A DNA stretch of 64,000 bases from NCBI RefSeq assembly GCF_024807945.1, contig NZ_JANUFD010000014.1, positions 1 to 64,000 on the forward strand. The letters are read 5' to 3'. Below are positions 34,711 through 43,385 of this stretch, piece by piece. The DNA comes from Pseudomonas sp. JUb42. GTDB taxonomy: Bacteria; Pseudomonadota; Gammaproteobacteria; Pseudomonadales; Pseudomonadaceae. A program made the position numbers and the translations under genes. The stretch's first letter is position 1. Each line of letters opens with the position of its first letter. The notes under the pieces were generated by a model that saw only the letters and a list, made by a program, of their open reading frames with translations, made no database searches and was not told the DNA's origin.

Positions 34711-34920
34711 ATGACAGCGCAGCAAGATTTGGTCGAGTGGAGTGCTCGTTGGCGCCTTAGTGGAGAGCTCATGTCGTGCAGATCATGTCCAGGCCAACAG
34801 TCTGTTACAGACCGACTACATCAATTCTCTCACTCGCCTTATTGCGTCCAAACGCTTCAGAATCGCAGTCCTTGGGACGATCTTGATTCAATCTGCGGTC
34901 GGCTCGACGTGACGAGCTGA
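34711..34920 (+). CDS. Small Cys/His protein, copy 3 of a three-member family
   Basis: A 69-residue protein with Cys23, Cys26, His41, Cys45 in the same C-x2-C-x14-H-x3-C spacing as the genes at 29701 and 30166, then Pro-Trp at 54-55 and a helical end. It also keeps the preceding VEWSARW stretch, matching VEWNKNW in copy 1. This copy is on the opposite strand and lies alone between repeat arrays, so the family has been duplicated and moved within the element. Function unknown. Confidence 0.6.
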   Translation: MTAQQDLVEWSARWRLSGELMSCRSCPGQQSVTDRLHQFSHSPYCVQTLQNRSPWDDLDSICGRLDVTS

Positions 34921-34986
34921 GATTCTCCCTACTCCCTTCTTAAGATCCTTCCCGATTTCCTCGGTATCCGTACCGATAAATCCTGA

Positions 34987-35651
34987 GTGGCGTTAACGCC
35001 ACAGTGTGTCGCTTTCTACACAGCGTGTTGGATTCAACACACTGGCGCCCGTGGGAGCGAGACTACCAATTCTGGTTATTTCGACTGATTTTGATCGACC
35101 CGATGACGCGGCACGGCCATGGGGTGGTGAATTACCACGCCACCCCGTCGCAGAGTGGCCAGTGATTTGATCGTCTTTAGATTTGCAGGCCTGTCGCTTT
35201 CGCTGCGTACCACTTGCGTACCAGCCGCCTGCGTACCTGGGAACCGCCTCCGGACAGAGACCAAATTGGCTCACTGAGACCGTTTCGTCTCACTCGGCAT
35301 GAAGATACCGGAAAACTCTCCGGCATCTTTTAGACAACACCAAACCCTTGCGCGTAGGGGGTGCTGTATTTGAATACAGCAGTGTTGTATTGGCTGGATT
35401 GACCGTCCATGGACTGCTGGCCAAATACATCGGCGAAGGGTGATTTTAACCGGGCTCCCCCTGACCTATCAGCAGAACAAGTTGTGCCGATCGGGCAGGA
35501 CTTGTTGTGCTCTTTAGGCAGGCTCAGGGCAACTTCGCGCACCCTGGTGCTGCGTGAAATCCGTGCGTGACGCTAATGCGTGAATCCCCTATTGGCCAAG
35601 GCTTCGCGCACTTCTCAATGCCCCTCAGAGCTGCGCGAAGTAGTGCGCGAA
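34987..35651. repeat. Short-word repeat arrays and palindromes, right block
   Basis: No supported gene from 34921 to 35670. Arrays: TGCGTACC at 35204, 35215, 35230; TGCGTGA at 35551, 35564, 35577; TGCGCGAA at 35632 and 35644 with its inverse at 35603. Palindromes: gtggcgttaacgccac (34987-35002), gtgttggattcaacac (35025-35040), tgagac...gtctca (35275-35292), ccgga...tccgg (35308-35323), ctgtatttgaatacag (35364-35379). A further pair, GCGAACCG at 36025 and 36037, lies just before the next gene end. Confidence 0.6.
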
Positions 35652-35670
35652 CTTGCAGCGCCAACCTTGC

Positions 35671-35931
35671 CTATGGGTGCAATCTCCAGTTAGACATGAA
35701 GGTGGTCCGGCGCCGCTCCGGGCTCAGCGCCTGGGCCCAGGTCTCACCGCGCAGACGCCGCATCTTCACGGTGTTCCACTTCAGCTCAAGGCGTGCCGCC
35801 CACTGAATGGCCGGCAGGGTAATACCGTCCAGGGTGATTGGCGTCGACCCGGCGCAGGTCGTGTCTCGGTGCGGCGTTCTGGGGACGTAAACAGCGGAAA
35901 GGTCGAAGGTAGGGTTGTGCATGGCAGCCAT
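35671..35931 (-). CDS. Small phage protein with W-RRxRG-W motif, copy 1
   Basis: An 86-residue protein. The C-terminal half IQWAARLELKWNTVKMRRLR followed by GETWAQAL is closely matched by the product of 41192-41398 (REWASIHGIKWQTLKMRRYR, then GLSWAEAF). The spacing resembles a helix-turn-helix in which the second helix is very basic, so DNA binding is likely. Start could be 35931 or the ATG three codons later. The two copies flank the ejection-protein gene pair. Confidence 0.6.
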   Translation of the reverse strand: MAAMHNPTFDLSAVYVPRTPHRDTTCAGSTPITLDGITLPAIQWAARLELKWNTVKMRRLRGETWAQALSPERRRTTFMSNWRLHP

Positions 35932-36072
35932 CTCGCGATATCCAGATGGACGCGAAGTTATGTGGCTGGATGCAATTGTGATTATTGGGCTGTTGGTTCG
36001 CGGTGCTCAGCGTGGGTCGGACGTGCGAACCGTTTCGCGAACCGGGAGCGCCAGGTAGGCCGAGTTAGAACC

Positions 36073-36600
36073 CTAACGCCCAGGGTAAACAGTCGTGGTC
36101 GAATTAGGTCCGAAGTTATTCGTAACCGATCTTCCACCAGTTGAATCGTTGCAGTACGTTTGGCTTCCTGCGCTATTGCAGTTCACCATCACGGCTCTAG
36201 GACGTCTCGGCTCATCCTGAATACCTGCAGCTATTCTCGCGTCCCGCTGAGCTCTTCGCTTGGCTCGCGCCTCATTCTGTTGCTCTTTTATACCCAAACT
36301 GCTGGTGTTGTCAGGAATTACAACGACATCGTTGCTTCTCGGGCCGCCTGTTGAGAGGCGAGTCTGCCTAGTGATCTTGGCTGCTCTCAGCTGCCGCTGA
36401 ACGACGTCAGCACTAACGGCGTTGACGTCTTGGAGATTGGTTGCTGTCGTTGGAGAGTAAAGGGATGAATCGCCCACCCAGGTCGGGCACGGAGCAAAGG
36501 AAAAACTGACCTTGCCCTCATGATCCACACATTTGTAGGAGTCGGCCAGGGCGGCCGGGCTGGAAACGAGCAGCGCGATGAGAGCGATCTTCTTGATCAT
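36073..36600 (-). CDS. Exported DUF4124-like protein
   Basis: A 175-residue protein with a signal peptide (MIKKIALIALLVSSPAALAD, cleavage after ALA) followed at once by a short DUF4124-like segment SYKCVDHEGKVSFSFAPCP. The rest is charged and probably disordered, with a Cys pair near the end. Periplasmic. Start 36600 is chosen because the signal peptide begins there; the longer frame adds an unrelated stretch. It lies downstream of the ejection genes on the same strand but after a hairpin. Confidence 0.65.
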   Translation of the reverse strand: MIKKIALIALLVSSPAALADSYKCVDHEGKVSFSFAPCPTWVGDSSLYSPTTATNLQDVNAVSADVVQRQLRAAKITRQTRLSTGGPRSNDVVVIPDNTSSLGIKEQQNEARAKRRAQRDARIAAGIQDEPRRPRAVMVNCNSAGSQTYCNDSTGGRSVTNNFGPNSTTTVYPGR

Positions 36601-36666
36601 TGCAGTCGTCCGTGTGCGATCTGGCGGCGCCAACAAGGTTTGTTGAATCCATGTAGTGATCACCTT

Positions 36667-36698
36667 ATGGCGCCCTGCTCAATAGAGCAAGACGCCAT
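36667..36698 (-). terminator. Hairpin after ejection-protein gene
   Basis: atggcg...cgccat with an inner tgctc...gagca stem lies 9 bp beyond the 36707 stop. It lacks a long T-run, so it may be a weak terminator or an mRNA-stabilising stem. Confidence 0.45.
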
Positions 36699-36706
36699 CA
36701 TAGTGA

Positions 36707-39091
36707 TTAAGGGGTGACGACAGTAGCAGGCAGCTCCACCGTCTTGGGGCGAACTGCCCACGCACCGGAGCCGGGTACTTTGTAAGCCTCGTACTTGTCC
36801 CTGACACCAGCATCAAACAGCGCCGTATTGGCCGCCCCCATGGTTTGGTAATAACCCGACGTAGCCGCCTGAATGGCGTGTTGTTGGCGAGCCGCTATGC
36901 GTTGGGCCGGGATAGTGCGTCTCTCCGCTGCGGCTGATCCGTATTGACCGGCGGCCACACCAGCAACTGCTGGCGCACCTCGCCCAACCATCGCCCCGGG
37001 TAGGACACCATTCAGCCTATCCAGCCCATCCTTTGAAGTCAGCGCACTGGCCAGTAACCGGTTTGAGCGCTCATTGATCTTGGCGCCAATCTTTCTCGGA
37101 ATCGCCCTCATCAGCGTATGCATGAGGCCCACTGCAGGGCTTGCCCCGGAGAAACCCGCCGCCACCAAATCCCCTATAACCCCGTTGGCCTCGTCCAGCT
37201 CTGCCTGCCTGCGAGCGGTAGCGCTATTCCCTAACGCCCGGCCTGTAAGCTTTGAAACGCCAATTTCGTGGTTAAGGGAGTTTTCCCAAGCCGCCCTGGC
37301 AGTGTCGTCTGGGAGGATTGCCGCCACTTTGGCCCGTCCGTTGGGTGAGCGCAGATATTTGGTTATGTCCGGCATGCCCGCTGAGTCATTGCCGATCCTG
37401 CCGATGATCGTGGATACGGCCCCAATTCGTGCCGCCTCCTGTTCTGAGGGGTTAAGGCGCGCAAAGTCGGACGCCCAGCGCTCAGGACTGATGTTCATCT
37501 TGAAAATGTTAGAGCCATGATCGATAGCGTCTCTGTACTGGCTGTGGCCAGCGAAGACGGCGCGAGCCTTGGCATAGCTCGGCGCGCTGGCGTCCATGAT
37601 GCCCAGCAGCTCGTTGCGAATACCGATAATGTCCCTGGCTTCAGATTTGGCCCCGGAGCCCAGCAACCCCTCTATCTGTCCATCGAGGTTCTGCTTGATC
37701 ACGTCCAGGTCGCCCGTTCTTGGAACTGCTCGGGGTGTTACCGACCCGTCGGCCGCAATATCCATAAACTGCCCATCAAATGCGCGCCCCTGGTTCGCGG
37801 CCCGGCGCTCGGCATCACGGTAGGCGGCCTGCATTGCCGGACGAGCCATTAAGGCCTGCAGTTGAGGTGTCCATGGCACTTCCTCGGCATGAGCGGCCGC
37901 GTACAAAGGCGCGGATTCCTGAGCGCGGCGGGCAATTGTGTCATCGATAGCGGCATCTGCTGATCGGTTAACGCCACTGAGGGACCTCGCGTTATCCGTA
38001 ACTCTGGCCCCTTGCGCTGATTGGCGAGCCGTCAATGTGTCAGTAATCGTGGTCCTCGCCTGACCTGGGGCAGTGGCAAGCCGCTCGACCAATCCGCGCA
38101 CGTTCTCGCCCCCGGCATCCGCTGGAATTGCCGACCCTGGCTGTTGTGCTGCAAGATCATCGTATTGGGTGCGGAATTGCTCGGGGGTGAGGTTATCGCG
38201 TTCAAGCGCTCGGCCAAGTTGCGCTTGGGCGCGGACTTCCGGCGAGGTAATTGCGTTGGACACAGCCTTGACGCTGCCGATAGCGGCAGGCACCACACCG
38301 CCCACAATACCGCCTAGCGCGGCGCCTTGGAGCGCTCCAGGGATTCGGTCGCCTACGCCGCCTTCGGCCGATCCAAATCCGTAGGCGCCCCCATATGCCG
38401 CCCCTGTCGCTGCCCCTGTCGCAATGGCGCGCCCGGTGGTTTGGCGTGCTGCCGCAGCCGCAGTCGACGCACCCAGTGATGTGCCTCCGGTGGCCAGCGC
38501 AAGGCCAACACCGCCAGCCAGGTCGCCAGCAGTCGAAACGTAGGGGTGCTGATCCTGACCGGTCTTGAGTTGCGCTCGTTGATTGTCCACGTTCTCGTCG
38601 AAGCGCTGGCGCCATGTTTCAGCCGACGAGCCATTCTCGGGGATGGGGATAAACGGCTGAACTGCGGCATCCAGACCGGCAAGTATTTCGTCTTGGAAGC
38701 CAAGGGTAATACCGTTGCCAACGCCACGAATGGCCGCTGTGCCAGCGCCGACTTCATCCTTGGTGTCGCTGAACGGGTTTGAGTACCAAGACTTGTCCGG
38801 CTGCGACGGAGCTGGCGCAGCGACAGTGGATTGCGGGCCTGCGCCTTGGGCGCGCTGTGCTGCGGTCGTGATGATTGGCGAGCTATCCCATGGGTTGGTC
38901 TGCGGCGTTGTTTTAGGTGTGCTGGCGGGCGCTGCTGCGCCCCCATCGCCACCAGTCCAGGCGCCGGCCGTTGCCTGTGGTTTGGCCGACGCTGGCGTTA
39001 TGATCGGTGAGCTGTCCCAAGGATTTGCTGGTACAGGCTCAGCACCTGCTGGTGCTGGTTGAGTAATCGGAGAATCGTCCCAGGCGGCCAT
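36707..39091 (-). CDS. Probable phage DNA ejection (internal virion) protein
   Basis: A 794-residue protein. The N-terminus carries three copies of a WDSSPI motif (residues 4-9, 25-30, 68-73) separated by Pro/Ala-rich linkers. From about 150 to 290 it is very rich in Gly/Ala with membrane-active-looking helices, and the remainder is long helical and polar. This build is typical of podovirus-type ejection proteins packed in the capsid and injected with the DNA. Its ATG overlaps the stop of the preceding gene by one base (TAATG). No other virion structural genes are near, which is odd and points to a satellite or deletion. Confidence 0.6.
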   Translation of the reverse strand: MAAWDDSPITQPAPAGAEPVPANPWDSSPIITPASAKPQATAGAWTGGDGGAAAPASTPKTTPQTNPWDSSPIITTAAQRAQGAGPQSTVAAPAPSQPDKSWYSNPFSDTKDEVGAGTAAIRGVGNGITLGFQDEILAGLDAAVQPFIPIPENGSSAETWRQRFDENVDNQRAQLKTGQDQHPYVSTAGDLAGGVGLALATGGTSLGASTAAAAARQTTGRAIATGAATGAAYGGAYGFGSAEGGVGDRIPGALQGAALGGIVGGVVPAAIGSVKAVSNAITSPEVRAQAQLGRALERDNLTPEQFRTQYDDLAAQQPGSAIPADAGGENVRGLVERLATAPGQARTTITDTLTARQSAQGARVTDNARSLSGVNRSADAAIDDTIARRAQESAPLYAAAHAEEVPWTPQLQALMARPAMQAAYRDAERRAANQGRAFDGQFMDIAADGSVTPRAVPRTGDLDVIKQNLDGQIEGLLGSGAKSEARDIIGIRNELLGIMDASAPSYAKARAVFAGHSQYRDAIDHGSNIFKMNISPERWASDFARLNPSEQEAARIGAVSTIIGRIGNDSAGMPDITKYLRSPNGRAKVAAILPDDTARAAWENSLNHEIGVSKLTGRALGNSATARRQAELDEANGVIGDLVAAGFSGASPAVGLMHTLMRAIPRKIGAKINERSNRLLASALTSKDGLDRLNGVLPGAMVGRGAPAVAGVAAGQYGSAAAERRTIPAQRIAARQQHAIQAATSGYYQTMGAANTALFDAGVRDKYEAYKVPGSGAWAVRPKTVELPATVVTP

Positions 39092-41103
39092 TATTCTTTC
39101 ACCCGATGATTACCTTGTGGGTCAATGAAATGAGCGCCATGAGGCAGGCTAGCGAATTGATCCGGAGTGCTGATGGTGTACACCGGCTGCTGCGTTGCTG
39201 GTTGTTTCTGCGCCGTTTGCTCCTGCTGGGGTTGTTGAGCAGATCCTCTCACCTCGCCTTGTTGAGGCTGCTGATTCGTGCTCCGACCCAGTAACCTGTC
39301 AACATCCAACGGATTAACACCCTGGCTCGCTCGTCGGTTATTTACGATATTCGCCCGAGATTGGGCGATCAGATCGTTGTAATGCGAGACTTCCCTCATA
39401 CGCTGCTGAACGACTTTTGGGTCTCTCAGGTTGGTGAACATCTCGTTTAACGCCCGCTCTGCATCCCCCTCTGTCTGCGTACCCTTGTTGAGTCTGAGGC
39501 TCTCGTTTCTGAATTTCTCCAAGTTTGCTTTGAAGGACGCGAAGTTGGCGCTGTTCTGATCGCTCGCTCCGGCGGCGTTCATTGTGGAGCTGACAGCATT
39601 GCTCCAAGGCCCAAGCTGGAGCGAACCGTCGTCGATCTGTGAGTTGATCTTGGCAAGAGTCTCATTCATCGTTTTGATAGAGCCTATTGCTTCGATATCG
39701 GCGTCTTCATCCTTCTGCAGCGGGGATGGCAACCCTTTCACCTTGCGAGTGTTGGCGTCCGCAATCGACTGATCTTTGGCAGCCCGAGCTTGATTTGCTT
39801 CAATCTCAGCCGCTCGCTTCGGTGCGTCCAGCTGGGCCTGGTAATACTTGTCCGGCGAAGCAGCTTTGAAGTAAGCGGCCCCAGCTTCAGGTAGTGCGCC
39901 TGGCGCCACCGCGGCGTCTCGCAGGTCTTCCAAGCTTGCAGCCTGCCGGTACTGCTGATCCGCGGCGCGTTGCTGCTGGCGGGCTGTGATGAGGCCAGAA
40001 GCGGTAGAAATGGCCTGCTGATCGTTTTCCTTCTGCGCCTGATCGAACCGGGCGCGCTTTATGTCGTCTTGCGAGATCGGCCGACTGCTGTCTAGAACTG
40101 TTGTAAAACTGTCGTCGATGCTTGCCCGCTGCCGGGCGCGAGCCAAAGCGTCTTCCTCTGCAAAGCCTTTGCGTAAATCTATGGCGCGCTGGAATCGGTC
40201 GTGAGCAAGCTTCGCGTCACCAGGGTTTGCTTGGCTGAACGCGCCAACGCCGTCACCAAGATTCTTCGCCGAGCCTAGGCTGGCGAACTGCGGATTGGAG
40301 CTTGGCGCTGCGCCGCTTCCATTGAAGTCACCCGGTGCGAGGTTGGACAGAGATAGCGGCTGTGGCAGCTGCTGCGAAGATTGAGGCCCGCCGCGCGATG
40401 GTGAGGCGTCCTCAAGCGAGGGCGAGCGCGCCGGCGCCTGCTTGGGCACTGGCGCTTGGTAACCTGGCCCGGCACTGGCAAGGCTTAATTCTTGCGGGGG
40501 AGACAGAGGCGCTTGGCGCTGATAGCCAGGCAACGCGCTTTCTAGCCCGGTCGACTGCGGCTGACTGATGGGCGCTGACGGAGCGACCGTCTGCCATGCA
40601 TCGGACAGGGAGGTGACGCGCTGGCTCTGAGGGATATTTGGAGCACCGAATGTCGTCGTTGTAGTGTTTAGGGACGATGGTGCGTTGCTGAATGAGGGCT
40701 CGCCTTGGGCGCCGACACCGGCATAGATTGCTGTACGACCATCGCCGATGCCCAGAGGGTAGGCATCCTCAAGACGCGCGGAAGACGTTGAGGCAGTCAC
40801 GGGTGCCGACGTTTGGTAATTCAGTCCGTCATTCAGGCTCGGAGCCTGCTGCCGCCCCCCTTTATCAAGGTATTTTGCTGGCGTGTTGGTCTGATCGAAA
40901 CTTGTTTGCCGAACATCCTGTTGAGGCTGCTGGCCAGCGCTGGCGCCGAGCTGCTGGGTGGCCCTGGCGACGGGGCCGGAGGCATCTGGTGATGCGTTGC
41001 TCAGGTCTCCGGTAGGCGGCGGACGTTTACCCCGCAACGCCGCTTGCTGTTCAGTGGTTAGATAAGCGGTTGCAAGGTCGCCGATAATATCGCCGTATGC
41101 CAT
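39091..41103 (-). CDS. Probable phage virion-associated protein, Gln/Ser/Pro-rich
   Basis: A 670-residue protein coupled to the ejection-protein gene (TAATG overlap). The first 300 residues are low complexity, rich in Gln, Ser, Pro and Ala, with repeated short phrases such as SLEDASPS and SLASAGPGY. The C-terminal 350 residues are predicted mostly helical or coiled coil (RARQRASIDD..., then IEANQARAAKDQSIADANTR). Such architecture is seen in minor virion or ejection proteins. GGAG lies 8 nt before the ATG at 41103; an upstream in-frame codon is less likely. No enzymatic motif seen. Confidence 0.55.
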   Translation of the reverse strand: MAYGDIIGDLATAYLTTEQQAALRGKRPPPTGDLSNASPDASGPVARATQQLGASAGQQPQQDVRQTSFDQTNTPAKYLDKGGRQQAPSLNDGLNYQTSAPVTASTSSARLEDAYPLGIGDGRTAIYAGVGAQGEPSFSNAPSSLNTTTTTFGAPNIPQSQRVTSLSDAWQTVAPSAPISQPQSTGLESALPGYQRQAPLSPPQELSLASAGPGYQAPVPKQAPARSPSLEDASPSRGGPQSSQQLPQPLSLSNLAPGDFNGSGAAPSSNPQFASLGSAKNLGDGVGAFSQANPGDAKLAHDRFQRAIDLRKGFAEEDALARARQRASIDDSFTTVLDSSRPISQDDIKRARFDQAQKENDQQAISTASGLITARQQQRAADQQYRQAASLEDLRDAAVAPGALPEAGAAYFKAASPDKYYQAQLDAPKRAAEIEANQARAAKDQSIADANTRKVKGLPSPLQKDEDADIEAIGSIKTMNETLAKINSQIDDGSLQLGPWSNAVSSTMNAAGASDQNSANFASFKANLEKFRNESLRLNKGTQTEGDAERALNEMFTNLRDPKVVQQRMREVSHYNDLIAQSRANIVNNRRASQGVNPLDVDRLLGRSTNQQPQQGEVRGSAQQPQQEQTAQKQPATQQPVYTISTPDQFASLPHGAHFIDPQGNHRVKE

Positions 41104-41191
41104 GAGAGGGTCTCCGAATTGGGATGGGCAGGCAGTCACAATTAGAGAATTTGTGGCTGGGGCCCATCACGCAACCGGAGAATCAACGTGT

Positions 41192-41398
41192 TCACGCGTT
41201 TTTGTTGCGGGGTCTCGGGCCACGTCTCAGCTCGCCGAAAGCCTCCGCCCAGCTCAGTCCACGGTAACGGCGCATCTTTAAAGTCTGCCATTTGATGCCG
41301 TGAATCGACGCCCACTCGCGAGCAGGCTTAACCTGGCCTGCTACGCAGACAGGCATGCTCGCGGCACAGATGTATGGTTGAGGATGAATGTCGTACAT
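41192..41398 (-). CDS. Small phage protein with W-RRxRG-W motif, copy 2
   Basis: A 68-residue protein whose C-terminal part (REWASIHGIKWQTLKMRR, then YRGLSWAEAF) parallels the product of 35671-35931, with identical spacing of the Trp, basic cluster and second Trp. A DNA-binding regulator of the adjacent virion genes is a fair guess. A Cys pair near the N-terminus (YICAASMPVCVAG) also has a possible counterpart in copy 1. Confidence 0.6.
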   Translation of the reverse strand: MYDIHPQPYICAASMPVCVAGQVKPAREWASIHGIKWQTLKMRRYRGLSWAEAFGELRRGPRPRNKNA

Positions 41399-41474
41399 GG
41401 TCGGCCCCCGATGTGATTGATGGCCTTAGATATATGTGGCCGGAAGGCATTGGGAATCAGGAGTCGAGATGTGC

Positions 41475-41500
41475 AAAAGCCCGGCTGTAGTGGCCGGGCT
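41475..41500 (-). terminator. Terminator of the replication operon
   Basis: agcccggc and gccgggct form a hairpin; leftward reading ends in tttt. It closes the long operon running from about 49.97 kb to 41.54 kb. Confidence 0.75.
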
Positions 41501-41539
41501 TGAGTTTCGATCTGTGAGCCATCCAGCTCAGTGCCTACC

Positions 41540-42451
41540 TCATCCGATGATGTTGAGCATGATCGCCTCGCTTTCCGTCATGTCGTCCCGCTGGCTGGCC
41601 AACATGTACCGAAACACCGCCAAGGCCTCCTCCTTACTGCGCGGCCTGATCTCGGCCAGCAGGCCGAACACAAACCAATCCCGGGCACTGGCTTCGGCTG
41701 GCCCATCGCTGGCGTCTCGGTCCACGGCATTGCGAAGCCGGTAAAGCTCGTTCCAGTAGTCGATCTCTCGGAGGCAGTCAGGCAGCGTGTTCGGCATGAG
41801 ATCCGGACGATTTTTAAACCGCTCCGCTACCTGGCCCTTGTCGAAGTCGCCAAGCGCCCCGGAGACCTTCAAACCATTCAGCGTATCGATGCAAAACGCT
41901 TCCGCTTCAGTGTCGAGCCAGAGGTCGTCGCCGAAGCGGGCCAACGCCTCGTCCCGACTCTGGCGGTCCTGAGTTGAGCGTTCTGCCAGTAGCTCAAGAT
42001 CGGCAAAGCCGATCGACCCGAACGTCGCAAATGGATTCCCTGGGTTGGTGGCTCTCAGGAAGTTCGTGTACCGGCCCTCAAGCTCCTTGAGCGGTGTCCT
42101 GATCTTCTTTGCCGCCTCCATCGCAGTCGATATCGGCCCTGCCTGCCCGGTGGCGATCACGGCGCGCAGCCATAGCAGTGCGTCGACCTCTTTATCTCCT
42201 GTCACCCCTTGTTGCGGCGGTAGCTCCTGAACGCTTGGCAACGTTTCGGCACTCGACCGGATCGGTGGCAAGGTGAACATCGCGCGGTGCTTGTCGTTGT
42301 CGCGGAAGGCGCCCGACCGGAAGACGATCATTTTGACGGTGCCGATGGCGAGCCCGGTCTTTTCTGCGACTTCGCGATATGAGTGGCGTCTGCGCAACTC
42401 AATCACTTGCTGGCGCTGATCACCAGTAACCCCCTGTTTCACTGTCTGCAT
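41540..42451 (-). CDS. Helix-turn-helix protein of replication operon
   Basis: A 303-residue protein with a homeodomain-like helix-turn-helix near the N-terminus (QRQQVIELRRRHSYREVAEK, then TGLAIGTVKMIVFRSG), and a helical C-terminal region of unknown family. It is the last gene of the operon and may be a regulator or a terminase-small-subunit-like DNA-binding protein; the size is larger than most small terminases. The ATG at 42451 has GGGGGG about 6 nt upstream; the ATG at 42472, 2 nt after the previous stop, would also be workable by coupling. Confidence 0.6.
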   Translation of the reverse strand: MQTVKQGVTGDQRQQVIELRRRHSYREVAEKTGLAIGTVKMIVFRSGAFRDNDKHRAMFTLPPIRSSAETLPSVQELPPQQGVTGDKEVDALLWLRAVIATGQAGPISTAMEAAKKIRTPLKELEGRYTNFLRATNPGNPFATFGSIGFADLELLAERSTQDRQSRDEALARFGDDLWLDTEAEAFCIDTLNGLKVSGALGDFDKGQVAERFKNRPDLMPNTLPDCLREIDYWNELYRLRNAVDRDASDGPAEASARDWFVFGLLAEIRPRSKEEALAVFRYMLASQRDDMTESEAIMLNIIG

Positions 42452-42474
42452 GTGTAACCCCCCGTTACTCATGG

Positions 42475-43083
42475 TCAGTGGATCGTTGGGAATGGAAGGA
42501 CATTCGTCATGTCGAAGCTCTTCTCTACCGGTATAACCGGCTGCTGCCCCATATCCTTCAAACTGCCCTGCAAAATTCCGTCGCAATAGGCAGAGTAAAA
42601 CGCCTCGCAAAGCGGGCCGCCCGAGCGTTGCTGGTTTTTCACGTCGGCGCTGTCTTCAATGCGGGCCTCGAAGACCAGCCCACGCAGTGTCTTGTGCTTC
42701 GCCCGACGGAGCTTGGCGCGGTGTACGGGGTTAACGTTGAGGATGTCGCATAGGCGATCAAACCCCAGGGCACCAGCGACCTTAGTTCCGTCGCCTTCCA
42801 TGCAATAGCCAAAACGAGCAAGGTTTTTGCGGGACATTTCGAGTTCGGCGCTCCTGTGGTTATCGGCGCACATTTCAAGCAGCTCCACATCAAGGCGAGA
42901 GTACGGCAGGCGCTTTCTAAGTGTTTTCGCACACCGCATATATTCGCGCCGCTCCGAGTAAATCTGATCCTGCATTGCCACCCATATGCGGCACGTCCGG
43001 CGAGTGACGATCAGAAGAGTTCCAGGGGTGACGCCAGGCTTCGACGCGATAGCCCATAGGTCGTTGACGAGCTTTGGAATCAT
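42475..43083 (-). CDS. Hypothetical protein of replication operon
   Basis: A 202-residue soluble protein of unknown family, overlapping the preceding gene by 4 bp (ATGA). It has a basic, helical N-terminal half (RRTCRIWVAMQDQIYSERRE) and a motif FEARIEDSADVKNQQRSGGP near the middle. No catalytic motif recognised. Its coupling to small proteins after the helicase gene suggests a role in element replication or its control. Confidence 0.6.
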   Translation of the reverse strand: MIPKLVNDLWAIASKPGVTPGTLLIVTRRTCRIWVAMQDQIYSERREYMRCAKTLRKRLPYSRLDVELLEMCADNHRSAELEMSRKNLARFGYCMEGDGTKVAGALGFDRLCDILNVNPVHRAKLRRAKHKTLRGLVFEARIEDSADVKNQQRSGGPLCEAFYSAYCDGILQGSLKDMGQQPVIPVEKSFDMTNVLPFPTIH

Positions 43084-43385
43084 TGGTTTTTCTCCATAGG
43101 TGTTTGGTCATAGGTGGCGCGCAACTCGGCGCCGGCCCGGCAATGGCGGGCGGCGGGCGAGTAGCAGGACCTGCAGGACATGATGTGGTTGACGTAAAGG
43201 TCGCGTGCCTGGCGCCATTCAGGCGTGGCAGCGGCGGCGTTCGTGTAGAGGCTTGGCGGCGATCGGGTGGGGCGCTCGACCAACACCAAACGCGGACGAT
43301 CCGTCGTGCGGCTCGCCGGTGCCGGTTTTTCAGCGCCTGCGACGCTGGGCGGCATGTGATTGAGCAGTTCGGAAAGTAGGCTCAT
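43080..43385 (-). CDS. Small Cys-containing hypothetical protein
   Basis: A 101-residue protein with a possible metal site near the C-terminus (MSCRSCYSPAARHCRAGAEL). GAGG lies 7 nt before the ATG at 43385. It overlaps both neighbours by 4 bp, so it is embedded in the operon. The frame is open further upstream but that stretch is the repeat-laden gene in another frame. Confidence 0.6.
   Translation of the reverse strand: MSLLSELLNHMPPSVAGAEKPAPASRTTDRPRLVLVERPTRSPPSLYTNAAAATPEWRQARDLYVNHIMSCRSCYSPAARHCRAGAELRATYDQTPMEKNQ

Noticed and set aside
33781..35651. CRISPR array
   Set aside because: Repeated words are only 6-9 bp, change from array to array and lack unique spacers of constant length; no cas genes are present.
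41540..42451. Terminase small subunit
   Set aside because: It has a helix-turn-helix but no large terminase gene follows and the C-terminal region is unfamiliar, so the name is not justified.
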